Origin: Sphingomonas sp. So64.6b
GTDB taxonomy: Bacteria; Pseudomonadota; Alphaproteobacteria; Sphingomonadales; Sphingomonadaceae
Direction: 5' to 3'
NCBI RefSeq assembly: GCF_014171475.1
Contig: NZ_CP048817.1
Span: forward strand, 1-64,000
DNA length: 64,000 bases
Below are positions 25,777 through 34,622 of this stretch, piece by piece. A program made the position numbers and the translations under genes. The notes beneath the pieces were generated by a model. It ran no database searches. It had not been told where the DNA came from and was given only the letters and a program-made list of their open reading frames with translations. Within the stretch, counting starts at the first letter, position 1. The number at the start of each line of letters is the position of its first letter.

Positions 25777-28065
25777 ATGACAGCATCCGCACCCCGAAAA
25801 ACCGCTCCGCGAAAAAATGCATCTCGAGAGCACGGGGTGATCCGTGTCGTCGGCAGTCGCGAGCACAATCTCAAAAACATCAGTATCGAGATTCCGAAGA
25901 AGCTCATCACCGTGTTCACAGGTGTGTCGGGCTCCGGGAAGTCATCGTTGGTTTTTGACACCATCGCCGCGGAATCTCAGCGGCAACTCAATGAAACCTT
26001 CAGTTCATTCGTCCGCCATCGCCTGCCGCACTACGGCCAGCCTGATGTCGACTCCATCGAAAACCTCGCCGTGGCGATCGTCGTCGATCAAAAGCGCCTA
26101 GGCGGAAATGCGCGGTCGACTGTTGGAACTGCCACTGACATCCAAGCCTTGTTGCGCCTGTTGTTCTCTCGAGTGGGGAAACCCTTTGTAGGGGAATCGA
26201 GCGTCTTCTCATTCAATCATCCGGAGGGGATGTGCACGCGCTGCGAGGGTATTGGCGCGACGAATACAGTAGAAATCGAAGCGCTTCTCGACAAATCGAA
26301 GTCGCTCAACGAGGGCGCCATTCGCTTTCCTCCCTTGGCCGTGGGCAGTGCGCGCTGGAAGCGATACGTCTTGTCAGGATACTTCGATAACGACAAGAAG
26401 CTGGACGCATACAGTCACGAGGAATGGGACCTGCTGCTGAACGCCGAGCCAAGGAAGCCTCCCCACCCGAGAAAGGGGTGGTGGGCTAGCTCAATGTATG
26501 AGGGTCTCATACCACGCTTTCATCGCAGTTTTCTGGGGAAGTCGGGCGAGCGCTCCACTTATGCCGAAGCATTGGACCGTGTGGTGACAAGCGGACCTTG
26601 TCCGGAGTGCCATGGCGCGCGGCTGAAGCCGGACGTGTTGCGTTCCAGGATTAATGGAAACAACATCGCCGATCTCGCAGCCATGCCGACGATCGACCTG
26701 GTCTCAGTCGTTTCGGCCATCAGTGGGTCGGTGGCGGCGCCGATAGTTGCCGCCATTGCCGGGCGGCTTGAACATCTCATCGGCATCGGTCTCGGATACC
26801 TAAGCATGGACCGGCAGACGTCGACGCTGTCGGGCGGAGAGTCCCAGCGCGTCAAGATGCTGCGGCATCTCGGCAGCAGCCTTACCGACCTGACCTATAT
26901 ATTCGACGAGCCGAGCGTCGGATTGCATCCGCGCGACGTGAATCAATTGATCGCGTTGTTGCGCGAGCTTCGCGACAAAGGCAACACGGTGCTTGTCGTC
27001 GAGCACGATCCGCAGGTCATCGCCGTGGCCGACCACGTAATCGACATGGGCCCCGGAGCCGGGGATAAGGGCGGCCGCGTCGTTTTCCAGGGCAAGGTCG
27101 ACGATCTTGAACGGTCTGACACTTTGACCGGCCGTTTCATGAAGGCGCGACCGCGCCCAAAAGCCCTGGTCCGTGAGCCGACCGGGGTAATGCCACTACG
27201 CGACGTCACGTTGCACAATCTGAAGAACCTCAGCGTCGACATACCGCAGGGCGTGTTGACGGCGATAGTGGGCGTGGCGGGTTCGGGCAAGAGTTCGCTG
27301 ATCAATGGCGCGTTCGCGCGGCGCTATCCCGACGCTATCTGCATCGACCAAGCCGCCTTGGGCGGTTCCAGCAGGTCTAACACAGCGACTTATACGGAGG
27401 TGCTCGATCCGATCCGCCGGCTGTTCGCGCAGGCCAATGACGTGAGTGCTTCTCTGTTCAGCGCTAACTCCATTGGCGCTTGCCCTGCATGCAAAGGCCT
27501 TGGCATAACGCAAATTGATATGGCGTTCATGGATACCATCGTCAGCACTTGCGAGGTCTGCCATGGACGTCGCTTCACCGACGAAGTGTTGGCGTATGAG
27601 TTTAGAGGTAAAAATATCGACGACGTGTTGCGCATGAGCGTGGCGGATGCCAGTCAGTTCTTCGATAGTCCAGACATCAGCCCAGCTCTGGATCGGGTGG
27701 CGGAAGTAGGCCTCGACTACATGACGCTTGGCCAACCGTTGAGCAGCTTATCTGGCGGTGAACGGCAGAGGATCAAGCTCGCTACAGAACTCCAGAACGC
27801 CGGGCGAATCTTTATCCTCGATGAGCCCACCGCGGGTCTGCATATGTCGGACGTCGCGCGGTTGATTGGTTTATTGAACCGCCTTGTCGATAACGGCGCC
27901 ACCCTACTTGTGGTCGAACACAACCTCGATGTGATTTCCCAGGCGGATTGGATCGTAGAGATGGGCCCCGGGGCCGGAGGAGACGGGGGAAGGGTCATCT
28001 TCCAGGGCAGGCCCGAGGACATGATCGTTTCGCGTACTTCGCTGACGGGGCAGTACCTGATTTGA
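25777..28065 (+). CDS. UvrA-like (DrrC-type) ABC ATPase, probable drug-resistance protein
   Basis: 762 residues from ATG 25777 with aaggag at good spacing; ATG 25759 would add six residues. Two ABC modules are present: Walker A '[10 protein letters not shown]' near 49 and 'GVAGSGKSSL' near 498, and signatures 'LSGGESQRVKML' near 350 and 'LSGGERQRIKLA' near 657. Zinc-binding CxxC pairs 'CTRC', 'CPEC', 'CPAC' and 'CEVC' are retained. It is about 180 residues shorter than housekeeping UvrA (about 940) and similar in length to DrrC of Streptomyces peucetius, known to protect against daunorubicin. A tetR gene follows 98 bp downstream. Resistance to a DNA-binding compound is inference. Confidence 0.88.
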   Translation: MTASAPRKTAPRKNASREHGVIRVVGSREHNLKNISIEIPKKLITVFTGVSGSGKSSLVFDTIAAESQRQLNETFSSFVRHRLPHYGQPDVDSIENLAVAIVVDQKRLGGNARSTVGTATDIQALLRLLFSRVGKPFVGESSVFSFNHPEGMCTRCEGIGATNTVEIEALLDKSKSLNEGAIRFPPLAVGSARWKRYVLSGYFDNDKKLDAYSHEEWDLLLNAEPRKPPHPRKGWWASSMYEGLIPRFHRSFLGKSGERSTYAEALDRVVTSGPCPECHGARLKPDVLRSRINGNNIADLAAMPTIDLVSVVSAISGSVAAPIVAAIAGRLEHLIGIGLGYLSMDRQTSTLSGGESQRVKMLRHLGSSLTDLTYIFDEPSVGLHPRDVNQLIALLRELRDKGNTVLVVEHDPQVIAVADHVIDMGPGAGDKGGRVVFQGKVDDLERSDTLTGRFMKARPRPKALVREPTGVMPLRDVTLHNLKNLSVDIPQGVLTAIVGVAGSGKSSLINGAFARRYPDAICIDQAALGGSSRSNTATYTEVLDPIRRLFAQANDVSASLFSANSIGACPACKGLGITQIDMAFMDTIVSTCEVCHGRRFTDEVLAYEFRGKNIDDVLRMSVADASQFFDSPDISPALDRVAEVGLDYMTLGQPLSSLSGGERQRIKLATELQNAGRIFILDEPTAGLHMSDVARLIGLLNRLVDNGATLLVVEHNLDVISQADWIVEMGPGAGGDGGRVIFQGRPEDMIVSRTSLTGQYLI

Positions 28066-28124
28066 CGGAAGATTGTCCTGAAGCTCCGGAAATCTCATCA
28101 CTCCAAATCAGAATTGCCCTGCGG

Positions 28125-28156
28125 CAGAGCGGCACTCTGTACTCAAGATCGAGTAC
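28125..28156. promoter_or_regulatory. Operator-like palindromes upstream of the second tetR
   Basis: CAGAG-N5-CTCTG at 28125-28139 is followed by GTACTC-N6-GAGTAC at 28139-28156, ending 7 bp before the tetR start. The first motif recurs upstream of the O-methyltransferase gene (33853-33886) and at 39227-39241. Autoregulation by the adjacent TetR is the simplest reading. Confidence 0.55.
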
Positions 28157-28163
28157 ATGTTAG

Positions 28164-28913
28164 ATGTCCGTCATGACCCTCAGAAAACCGCCGCTGAGCC
28201 GGCGCGACGAACTGATCACGCAAGCGCAAGTTCTGTTCTTCACCCAGGGCTATGATGGGACAACGGTCAGCGACATCGTCCAGGCTGCCAATGTCTCAAA
28301 TGGCGCCTTCTTTCATCATTTCGCGACGAAGGAAGCGTTGCTCGAAGCCATGTCGGAGACCCTCGCGTATCAAAGCGCGAAAGAGTTGGAGAAAAGCATT
28401 CAGGATCGGCGACTGGGTGCAGTCGAACGTCTGAACATCCTTCTCGCGCATGCTCGCGGCCAGAAGAAAGCGGCAGCTTCAACCCATCAAGCCGTTTTCG
28501 AGGCCGTTTTCTGGAAGAACAACGCCGTACTTTATGATCGCATCGCGACGGCCGCGATTGCGGTTTTTGCCCCCGTGCTGGCCAAACTGCTTGCGGACGG
28601 CGTGGCAGAGGGGAGCTTCCACGTCTCCGACCCCGATATAACTGCCGAAATGATTCTTCAGCTCGCGTTCGTGACGCGCGGCGCCTTTACGCAGATTGCC
28701 AGGGAGGACACTAGGGAAGGTCAACAACGTGCGGCGGAGCAATTGGCCATCAGGTTGCAACATTTTGGCGTGGTCGTTGACCGAATACTCGGCCTTCCCG
28801 ATGGAACACTTCGCCTAACGCACGATGGTTATGCCCTCGATCTTGCACAATCACGAAAAGGCCGTGCGCGAAGACGACGCGCAGAACACTATCTTGGCGG
28901 AAAATCCAAGTGA
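28164..28913 (+). CDS. TetR-family regulator next to the UvrA-like gene
   Basis: 249 residues; ATG 28173 is also possible. The N-terminal HTH reads 'RRDELITQAQVLFFTQGYDG' and 'VSDIVQAANVSNGAFFHHF'. The C-terminal domain matches the exporter's TetR in layout ('AVFEAVFWKNNAVLYDRI' against 'AFEAAFTTENLILYDRL'), and the last 30 residues are Arg-rich. It lies downstream of and in the same direction as the UvrA-like gene, so it may control that gene and, through the shared operator motif, the distant methyltransferase gene. Confidence 0.9.
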   Translation: MSVMTLRKPPLSRRDELITQAQVLFFTQGYDGTTVSDIVQAANVSNGAFFHHFATKEALLEAMSETLAYQSAKELEKSIQDRRLGAVERLNILLAHARGQKKAAASTHQAVFEAVFWKNNAVLYDRIATAAIAVFAPVLAKLLADGVAEGSFHVSDPDITAEMILQLAFVTRGAFTQIAREDTREGQQRAAEQLAIRLQHFGVVVDRILGLPDGTLRLTHDGYALDLAQSRKGRARRRRAEHYLGGKSK

Positions 28914-29029
28914 CTCATCGCAGTGATCGCGGTGGAAACAATGACTAAGCGGTGATCGTGGCTATCTGTCGTTCGGGATAAAATCTTTGCGCTCACCTCC
29001 TCGCCCGCTAGCGCCCTGACCTTTCCACA

Positions 29030-29244
29030 GGTTGGCTGAAGCGATCAAGCCGATCGCTTTTGTCTCTACCGGTTGGCCACATATGGAGCCATGGCCTCCT
29101 TGATGAGCGGGACCGCTGAACCTCTGACAAGCGCGTCGTGAAGTGGATGCGGTTGTCGGTCAGCACGGAACAGAGGGCATAATCGCCGAATGGGCCGAGC
29201 TGCCGGGTGATGTAAGCTACCTGCAGGCAATCATCCAAGATCAA
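29030..29244 (-). pseudogene. Possible IS481-like transposase fragment
   Basis: Within the 327-bp gap after the second tetR, the minus strand reads 'YALCSVLTDNRIHF', close to the 'VLTDNGIQF' block around the second catalytic Asp of IS481/IS3 transposases. Upstream and downstream the similarity fades into unrelated sequence. There is no complete frame or element end. The rest of 28914-29240 shows nothing recognisable. Low confidence. Confidence 0.35.
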
Positions 29245-30107
29245 GATTTTGTGCCGCCACGAACCTGGGCGAATAGCGCATTCAAATCGGATTGGGGGAT
29301 TTGCTGTTCGGCAAAGCCGATTGTTCCATGATCGCGCAACTCCTCGGCACAGCGGCGAACGAAACCGAGCGCAGCGCGTGCGATGCTCCCACCGAGGCTG
29401 ATCCGCTGCACGCCGGCCGCAAGCAGCGCGTGCGCATTTCCGCTGGCTGTCCCAAGTCCCATCACAACGTTTATTGGCCCTGCGATCTCGCGTGTCAGGA
29501 CGGCGACGAGATCGATATCGGCGGCGCCAGGTAGGTAAAGACAGTCCGCACCAGCTTCACGATACCGATTTGATCGGCGGATACCGGCTGCGATACCGGA
29601 CTTTCCGGATTGGAGAATGGTGTCGCTGCGCGCCGTCAGCATGAAGTCGCTGCCGCAGGCGTCAATGGCCGATCGGGCGGCGGCTATGCGCTCGATCGCA
29701 AGCGCTTCATCATAGAGTTCTGGTCGGCCCGGGATCTTGTCCTCGATATTGCCGCCGGCAAGCCCCGCCTCGATCGCCATGATGATGGTCTCGGCGACCG
29801 CCCGCGGACTGTCGCCATAGCCGGCCTCGAGATCTGCATTCACCGGGATCTTTGCCACCTGAACGATCTCGCGGATATGTGCGAACATCTCTTCGCGTGA
29901 CACTGTCTGCACCGCAGATGTTACGCCGTAGTCCGCCTTGGCGAGAGCGAAGGCGATTCCGGCGCTGGTCGTGGCGATGGCCGGGAACCCCGTCGCCGCG
30001 AGTATGGCTGCGCTGCCAGCGTCCCAGGCATTGGGCATGATGAACCCGCCCGGCGCCATGTGCAGTGATTTGAAGGTACATGCGGCCTCCTCGCGGCGGT
30101 TCGGCAT
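29241..30107 (-). CDS. Isocitrate lyase/PEP-mutase family protein
   Basis: 288 residues. Features of the PEP mutase/isocitrate lyase superfamily are 'GGFIMPNAWDAGSAAIL' (about 20-36), 'ATTSAGIAFALAKADYG', 'VNADLEAGYGDS' and 'GGNIEDKIPG', the last two carrying the metal-binding acids. Members cleave or form C-C or P-C bonds of small 2-oxo acids; the substrate cannot be assigned. It starts 12 bp after the P450 stop on the same strand, so the two form a likely operon under the divergent LysR. Confidence 0.87.
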   Translation of the reverse strand: MPNRREEAACTFKSLHMAPGGFIMPNAWDAGSAAILAATGFPAIATTSAGIAFALAKADYGVTSAVQTVSREEMFAHIREIVQVAKIPVNADLEAGYGDSPRAVAETIIMAIEAGLAGGNIEDKIPGRPELYDEALAIERIAAARSAIDACGSDFMLTARSDTILQSGKSGIAAGIRRSNRYREAGADCLYLPGAADIDLVAVLTREIAGPINVVMGLGTASGNAHALLAAGVQRISLGGSIARAALGFVRRCAEELRDHGTIGFAEQQIPQSDLNALFAQVRGGTKS

Positions 30108-30119
30108 GACGATCTCCTC

Positions 30120-31331
30120 TCAGCCTTTGAACAGGGGCGTCCGGACATGGCCCGACACGGTATAGGTCAACGAAGCTTCGAGGCGCTCCAGTGGCGCCCT
30201 CTTCGTCAGGAGATGATCGACTGCGATCTCGACGAGCAGGGACGCGGCCTTGTCTGCCGGACAGGCGTGGACGCCGACGCCGAATTCGAATGATTTTCGA
30301 TCCTTCCGCGCGATGTCGAGCCGATCAGGGTCGAGATTGAGGGCGGGATCGCGGTTCGCCGCAGCCAGCAATACGATGATCATCTCCCCCTTACGCAGCG
30401 GACGGCCGGCGATCTCGGCATCGCAGGCCATGAAGCGGAAGGTGCTGCTGGTGACGGTGTCGTGCCGCGCCACCTCCTGAACAAGTGGGCGCAAGAGGGC
30501 CCTGTTGGCATCGACCTTTTCGCGCAACGCAGGACGTCGCGCGAGCGCCAGGAGCGTCAGTCCGATCAGAGACGCGGTCCCGACATAGCCCTGAACCATG
30601 TAACCAATGGCGTTGGCGACGACGTCCCTGTCATCATCGCACCCGACGCGCGCTGCCTCGCGCGCTAGCGCATCAAGCAGCGGCCCCCGCCGACCGGGAT
30701 CTTTCCCAAGCCCGCCGACCAGATCCAAGAGCGCCCGCGCGCCGCGATGCCCGCGTGCGATCAGCTCAGGCGTCGCCGCCGGAATTCCGGTTCCGGCGGC
30801 GGCCGCAGCCGCGCCATAGTCGCCGAGCCAGGTCATGGTGTCGCCGAACCGCTCCCTGGGGATTCCGAGCAGACCCGCGATGACCTGCACCGGCAGCGCG
30901 AACATAAATTGCGTAATCCAGGCCTCGTCGCATGCCGAGCCAAGCTCGGTGTCCAGTTCCGCTGCGCGCCTTCGAGCACGGTCCCCGATCTGCCCAAGGT
31001 CGATGCTGGCCAAGGCACCCGCCACTGCGTCCTTCAGCCTGCCGCGCACTTCATCATCGCGCAGGCGCACCAGCCGACCGAAAATATCCGCTGCAGCACC
31101 TGTGCGCAGCACCTCGGGGATTGGCTCGCTCAGGGGGCGGGTGAGGCAGTTCGCGCTGTTCAAGACCTCCGCGACGGCAGTGGCGCTAGCGGCGACCCAC
31201 CAGCCATTCGCATCGTCCCGGAAGAACGGCTGCTGACGCGCGAGACGAGCATAGTACGGATAGGGATTGCGATGAGATGGCGCAGCGCGAACATGGTCAG
31301 GTTCTCCGGCTATCGAGGTCTTCTGGTGCAT
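30120..31331 (-). CDS. Cytochrome P450, atypical I-helix
   Basis: 403 residues from ATG 31331 (MHQKTSIAGEPDHVRAA), a usual bacterial P450 length. The frame is open to ATG 31430, but that start would lie 11 bp from the divergent LysR start and leave no promoter. The heme loop is 'FEFGVGVHACPADKAA' with Cys near residue 356; the usual Gly two residues after Cys is Ala. The K-helix ExxR is 'QEVARHD'. The I-helix reads 'VQGYVGTASLIG' against the consensus AGHETTASLIG, so the acid of the acid/alcohol pair is Val. No redoxin gene is nearby. Confidence 0.86.
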   Translation of the reverse strand: MHQKTSIAGEPDHVRAAPSHRNPYPYYARLARQQPFFRDDANGWWVAASATAVAEVLNSANCLTRPLSEPIPEVLRTGAAADIFGRLVRLRDDEVRGRLKDAVAGALASIDLGQIGDRARRRAAELDTELGSACDEAWITQFMFALPVQVIAGLLGIPRERFGDTMTWLGDYGAAAAAAGTGIPAATPELIARGHRGARALLDLVGGLGKDPGRRGPLLDALAREAARVGCDDDRDVVANAIGYMVQGYVGTASLIGLTLLALARRPALREKVDANRALLRPLVQEVARHDTVTSSTFRFMACDAEIAGRPLRKGEMIIVLLAAANRDPALNLDPDRLDIARKDRKSFEFGVGVHACPADKAASLLVEIAVDHLLTKRAPLERLEASLTYTVSGHVRTPLFKG

Positions 31332-31441
31332 GTCGCATACCGTCCCGTTTGCGCCCGAGCGCCTTGGCCATTGCCTCTTCATCCTACTTGCGCCCCCATC
31401 TGTCGAAGTTATAATATTGCTAATGGCCATCAGCTTTTTGC

Positions 31442-32374
31442 ATGATCATGGATAGCGAAGCACTTCTCACCTTCATCACGATTCACCACGCCAACGGCTT
31501 TTCCAGCGCCGCCGAGATCCTGGGCCGCTCTCAGCCCGCGATCAGCCGTCGCATCGCTTTGCTCGAAGATGAGCTCGGCGTGCCGGTGTTCGAGCGTGCA
31601 GCGAGTGGAGTGGTGCTCAGTGAGGCGGGGCGCGTGCTGCTGCCCCACGCAGAACGGGTTCTGGCCGCGCTGCACGATGCACGGAGCGCGATTGAAGCGA
31701 TGCGGATGGGCGTTGCCGGTCGGGTCGCGCTCGTCGCAGTCGGCACGCTCGCCGGATCGAACCTCACCCCAGTGCTAAAACGCTTCACTGCCGAACATCC
31801 GAGAGTCGATCTGACGATTAGCACTGCCACAAGCGCCGAAGTCAGCGAGTTGGTGAGGCGCGGCGAAGCCATGATCGGGCTGCGTTATCTTCTCGATGTT
31901 ACGCCCGACCTCGTCTGCGAGCACATCGCGTCGGAAACCATGGTCGTCGTCTGTGCCGCCGAACATCCTTTCGCGGGCAAGCGACTGACATCGATCGCGG
32001 CATTGCGCGACGAGCGCTGGTTCGCATTCCGCAGTGCCTACGATCAGCGCGAGAGTTTCGCAGACAACATCTTCGCGCAGTTTCAGGCACGCGGCATCGG
32101 AGCGATCTATTGGGCGCCAATCGATAGCCTAAACGCAATGAAGCGACTGGTCGAGGCGGGCCTAGGACTCGCACTGTTGCCGGAAAGCGCAATAGAAGAG
32201 GAGCGGCGCGTCGGCTCGCTGGCGACCATCATGATCGCTGATCTGAAAGTGGCAAATCCAGTGTATGCCGTAGTTCGCCGAGGCGGCTATCTCAGTCCCG
32301 CCACCCTCAATCTGCTGTCGTTGCTGCGGACGGAACCTAACCTGGTCGACAGGCCGGAACTAGGACAGGCATAG
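31442..32374 (+). CDS. LysR-type regulator divergent from the P450 gene
   Basis: 310 residues; ATG 31448 is an alternative start. The HTH reads 'LLTFITIHHANGFSSAAEIL' and 'GRSQPAISRRIALLEDELG'. The effector domain begins near residue 90 ('GRVALVAVGTLAGSNLTPVL'). A TATAAT box lies at 31410-31415 in the divergent promoter. It probably controls the P450/PEP-mutase-like pair; inducer unknown. Confidence 0.91.
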   Translation: MIMDSEALLTFITIHHANGFSSAAEILGRSQPAISRRIALLEDELGVPVFERAASGVVLSEAGRVLLPHAERVLAALHDARSAIEAMRMGVAGRVALVAVGTLAGSNLTPVLKRFTAEHPRVDLTISTATSAEVSELVRRGEAMIGLRYLLDVTPDLVCEHIASETMVVVCAAEHPFAGKRLTSIAALRDERWFAFRSAYDQRESFADNIFAQFQARGIGAIYWAPIDSLNAMKRLVEAGLGLALLPESAIEEERRVGSLATIMIADLKVANPVYAVVRRGGYLSPATLNLLSLLRTEPNLVDRPELGQA

Positions 32375-32542
32375 GTGGCCTCGCGCCGGAATCTAGTCGT
32401 CTGACCGCGACGAGTGGGTCCCGCGGTACGACCGGAAGCCCCAGATCTCTGCGGGTTCTGCCGGAACCATCTGGCTGAACAATCCAGAGGGTCAGGGAAC
32501 TGCGTTCCGCCGGCTACTGTTCTTCGAGAGAACGTGAGTTCG

Positions 32543-32899
32543 TCACTCGATGTAGCGTCTTGCGAGCAACACCTCGGCGCGCAAGGCATCGGCCCGATCC
32601 GGTCGTTCGAGGCGGGTCATTTCCTCTGCCGCACGCTCACGCTCCTGGATTTCCGCCATCAGAACCGCGCGCATCTGCGTCGGATTCAGTAAAAGGTGTT
32701 CGACTTCAGCCGATCCGTTGCGGAATTGTCCCTGATCCACCAGTGTCTCACCGGCCTGGAGCGGGGGCGCTTCGGCATTGTCGATCGCGGCGATAAGCAC
32801 TCGGGTAAGATTTGCCTCACTAATGCGCCCCTCCTTCATGGCGGCGCGCAGATCGGTCCGAATTCGGGTTTTCATATCTTGTGCTGCATCGCCCGCCAT
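32543..32899 (-). CDS. GatB/YqeY-like small protein
   Basis: 118 residues, helical, resembling the YqeY/GatB C-terminal type: 'MKTRIRTDLRAAMKEGRISE', 'NLTRVLIAAIDNAEAPPLQ' and a charged helix 'MAEIQERERAAEEMTRLERP'. The start at 32899 has gagg and aagg spacing; ATG 32875 is possible. YqeY-like proteins are linked to tRNA-dependent amidation only by homology, and many stand alone. The gene is isolated, with 168 bp to the LysR gene on the other strand. Confidence 0.65.
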   Translation of the reverse strand: MAGDAAQDMKTRIRTDLRAAMKEGRISEANLTRVLIAAIDNAEAPPLQAGETLVDQGQFRNGSAEVEHLLLNPTQMRAVLMAEIQERERAAEEMTRLERPDRADALRAEVLLARRYIE

Positions 32900-33012
32900 C
32901 CTTCAAATCCTCTCATAATTCCGTATTGTGCAGGCGTTCGTAAACTTGCCGTGTTAACGATTGCAGCGTCAAATAGGCAGTTTATCGATGAGATTTCATT
33001 CACAGCCTCAAG

Positions 33013-33837
33013 TTAAAAACTGTAACGCAACACACGTCCACTATCTCGACTGAGTTTCCTATTTAATGCAATGAGCGCAAACAGCAGCCTGAAACGCAGT
33101 GGCAGTGATGATTTCAAGATAGATTTCACCAGCGGAATTTCTTCCACGAGCTGAAGGTTGAGACCCCATCGTTCAGGTGTGTGCGGATCGTCAAAACCTG
33201 GATAGGCTGTCGCTATCCCGAGATACTGCATCACCGGATTTCTGGGTAACAATCTGGCTGCAAGCTTGGAAATAACGTAGAGAACAATTTCGCCCGAACG
33301 GAAGTGCCCGGTCAATCGCCGAAACAGACTTTGAAAGTCCGAATCGGAAATGAATGGTTGGACGCCATCCATGATGATTATAGTGGGCCTGTCTCGCGGA
33401 ACCGGATCCAGCCAGTCGTCCGCCGTTAAATCCGCGCCGATCATATGGTGCCCTACGCGTTCCGAAAAGAATGGTCGCCGGATGGCGATGATGTCTGGAT
33501 AATCGACGTCGTACCAATCGATACCGGGCGCCGGATCAACTCGCGTGATCCGCGGATCAAGGCCGCTCGCTAAATCCAGCACGACTGCGTTTGGATACCG
33601 GACGACAAAATTGTGGGTCCAAATATCCATGTGTCTTGCGCGCATCGCGGCGTTGATCTGCACGCCTCTGCTTACCTTGAGCCGTGTCCAATCGGCCTGC
33701 AGCCGACCTGCGATATCAAATGACGTATCGTCAGCCAGGATCGTCGAAGGGGATTGGCTCTCTAATGCACGCGCATATAGCGATACAAGCAACGTCGCGC
33801 GAGGACCCCTCAGATAGTCAAGATTGGCCACGGACAT
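33013..33837 (-). CDS. Leucine-carboxyl-methyltransferase-type O-methyltransferase
   Basis: 274 residues of the LCM/COG3315 family (O-methyltransferases often linked to polyketide or small-molecule modification). Motif I is 'AVVLDLASGLDPRITRVDP' (about 84-102), then 'WYDVDYPDIIAIRR' and 'IIIMDGVQPFISD'. An N-terminal segment 'RGPRATLLVSLYARALES' is typical. Its promoter carries overlapping copies of the C[A/G]GAG-N5-CTC[C/T]G motif (33853-33886), so it is likely TetR-repressed. Substrate unknown. Confidence 0.86.
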   Translation of the reverse strand: MSVANLDYLRGPRATLLVSLYARALESQSPSTILADDTSFDIAGRLQADWTRLKVSRGVQINAAMRARHMDIWTHNFVVRYPNAVVLDLASGLDPRITRVDPAPGIDWYDVDYPDIIAIRRPFFSERVGHHMIGADLTADDWLDPVPRDRPTIIIMDGVQPFISDSDFQSLFRRLTGHFRSGEIVLYVISKLAARLLPRNPVMQYLGIATAYPGFDDPHTPERWGLNLQLVEEIPLVKSILKSSLPLRFRLLFALIALNRKLSRDSGRVLRYSF

Positions 33838-33852
33838 TTCGCCTCCCCAGGA

Positions 33853-33886
33853 CAGAGCAATACTCTGTAACAGAGTGGCGCTCCGT
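33853..33886. promoter_or_regulatory. Overlapping operator palindromes upstream of the O-methyltransferase
   Basis: CAGAG-N5-CTCTG (33853-33867), ACTCTG-TAA-CAGAGT (33862-33876) and CAGAG-N5-CTCCG (33871-33885) overlap, with CAGAG half-sites 18 bp apart. The block ends 16 bp from the methyltransferase start. The same motif precedes the tetR at 28164. Pattern seen; TetR binding inferred. Confidence 0.6.
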
Positions 33887-34237
33887 TTGCAAGATTGCTA
33901 CCAGGCCAATGGCAGTATTCCGGCGAATTAGAACGAGAAACCTATCACATCGGGTTCATCTTACCGGAGCCTAGCGACATGGATCGCCTGCGCGCTACGC
34001 CGCGGCGAGGGCCGCTCTAGACGGCGAACCGCGCGCCATGCGCTGGGCCTTGCTCCGCACGGCCGCTTGCCCAGGATCCGATTGTAGCGGCGATCGAACG
34101 TGACGCGCTCGATCGCCCAGCCTGAGTTGCGGGCATCGAGCATCACCGTCTCCACGGCATTCCGACCAAGCGTTCGGTGGTCTAGCGCTGAGCGACCACG
34201 TCATCGAGAACCGGCTCGATGGGTAAGCGGGCGAGCC
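33887..34237. other. Gap between methyltransferase promoter and regulator fragment
   Basis: 351 bp. Short open frames exist on the minus strand around 33961-34204, but none has recognisable similarity or good codon use. They may be remains of the same disrupted region as the truncated regulator next door. Nothing more can be supported. Confidence 0.3.
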
Positions 34238-34620
34238 CTAACGGAACGCTTCGACCGTCGCATCGTCGGTCGGCAGCAAGGTCTCAAGCGCGAGTTCCGA
34301 TAAAGTCACGTCGCGCGGCGTGCCGAGCACGGTCGTCGTACTGATGAAGCTCAGGATTCCGGTCTTTGTCCGGATGCGCACCGGGACAGCCACCCCGCTC
34401 AGGTCGTCGATGTTAGCTTCACCGGGATCGTCGACGGGATAGGCCGAAATCTCGGCCTCGAGCGCCATCAGGACCGGATCCGCAGTCACCTCGATCTGGG
34501 CGTGCAGTTGTGCAGCAAATGAGCGCGCCACTGGGCTATGCACAGCGCTTCCCACAAGAACGCGCTTCGGCATCGCGAAGGGCATCACTCGGGAGCGCCG
34601 CCAGCGGACAACCTCCTCAT
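34238..34620 (-). pseudogene. C-terminal fragment of an XRE/MmyB-type regulator
   Basis: About 115 codons remain in frame: 'MPKRVLVGSAVHSPVARSF', 'LMALEAEISAYPVDDPGE', 'ILSFISTTTVLGTPRDVTLS' and 'LALETLLPTDDATVEAFR'. The end resembles the C-terminus of HTH regulators with an MmyB-like ligand domain ('LSFFST...FGT..DVTL.EL..E.F.PAD'). The N-terminal HTH is missing, because upstream the frame runs into the tetR gene on the same strand. The family call is moderate; truncation is clear. Confidence 0.5.
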
Positions 34621-34622
34621 AG

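Noticed and set aside
28914..29240. A possible complete transposase after the second tetR
   Set aside because: Only a short stretch around a TDN motif resembles a transposase; kept as a low-confidence fragment, not as an element.
33961..34204. Two small minus-strand frames between the methyltransferase and regulator fragment
   Set aside because: No similarity, ribosome site or consistent codon use could be seen.
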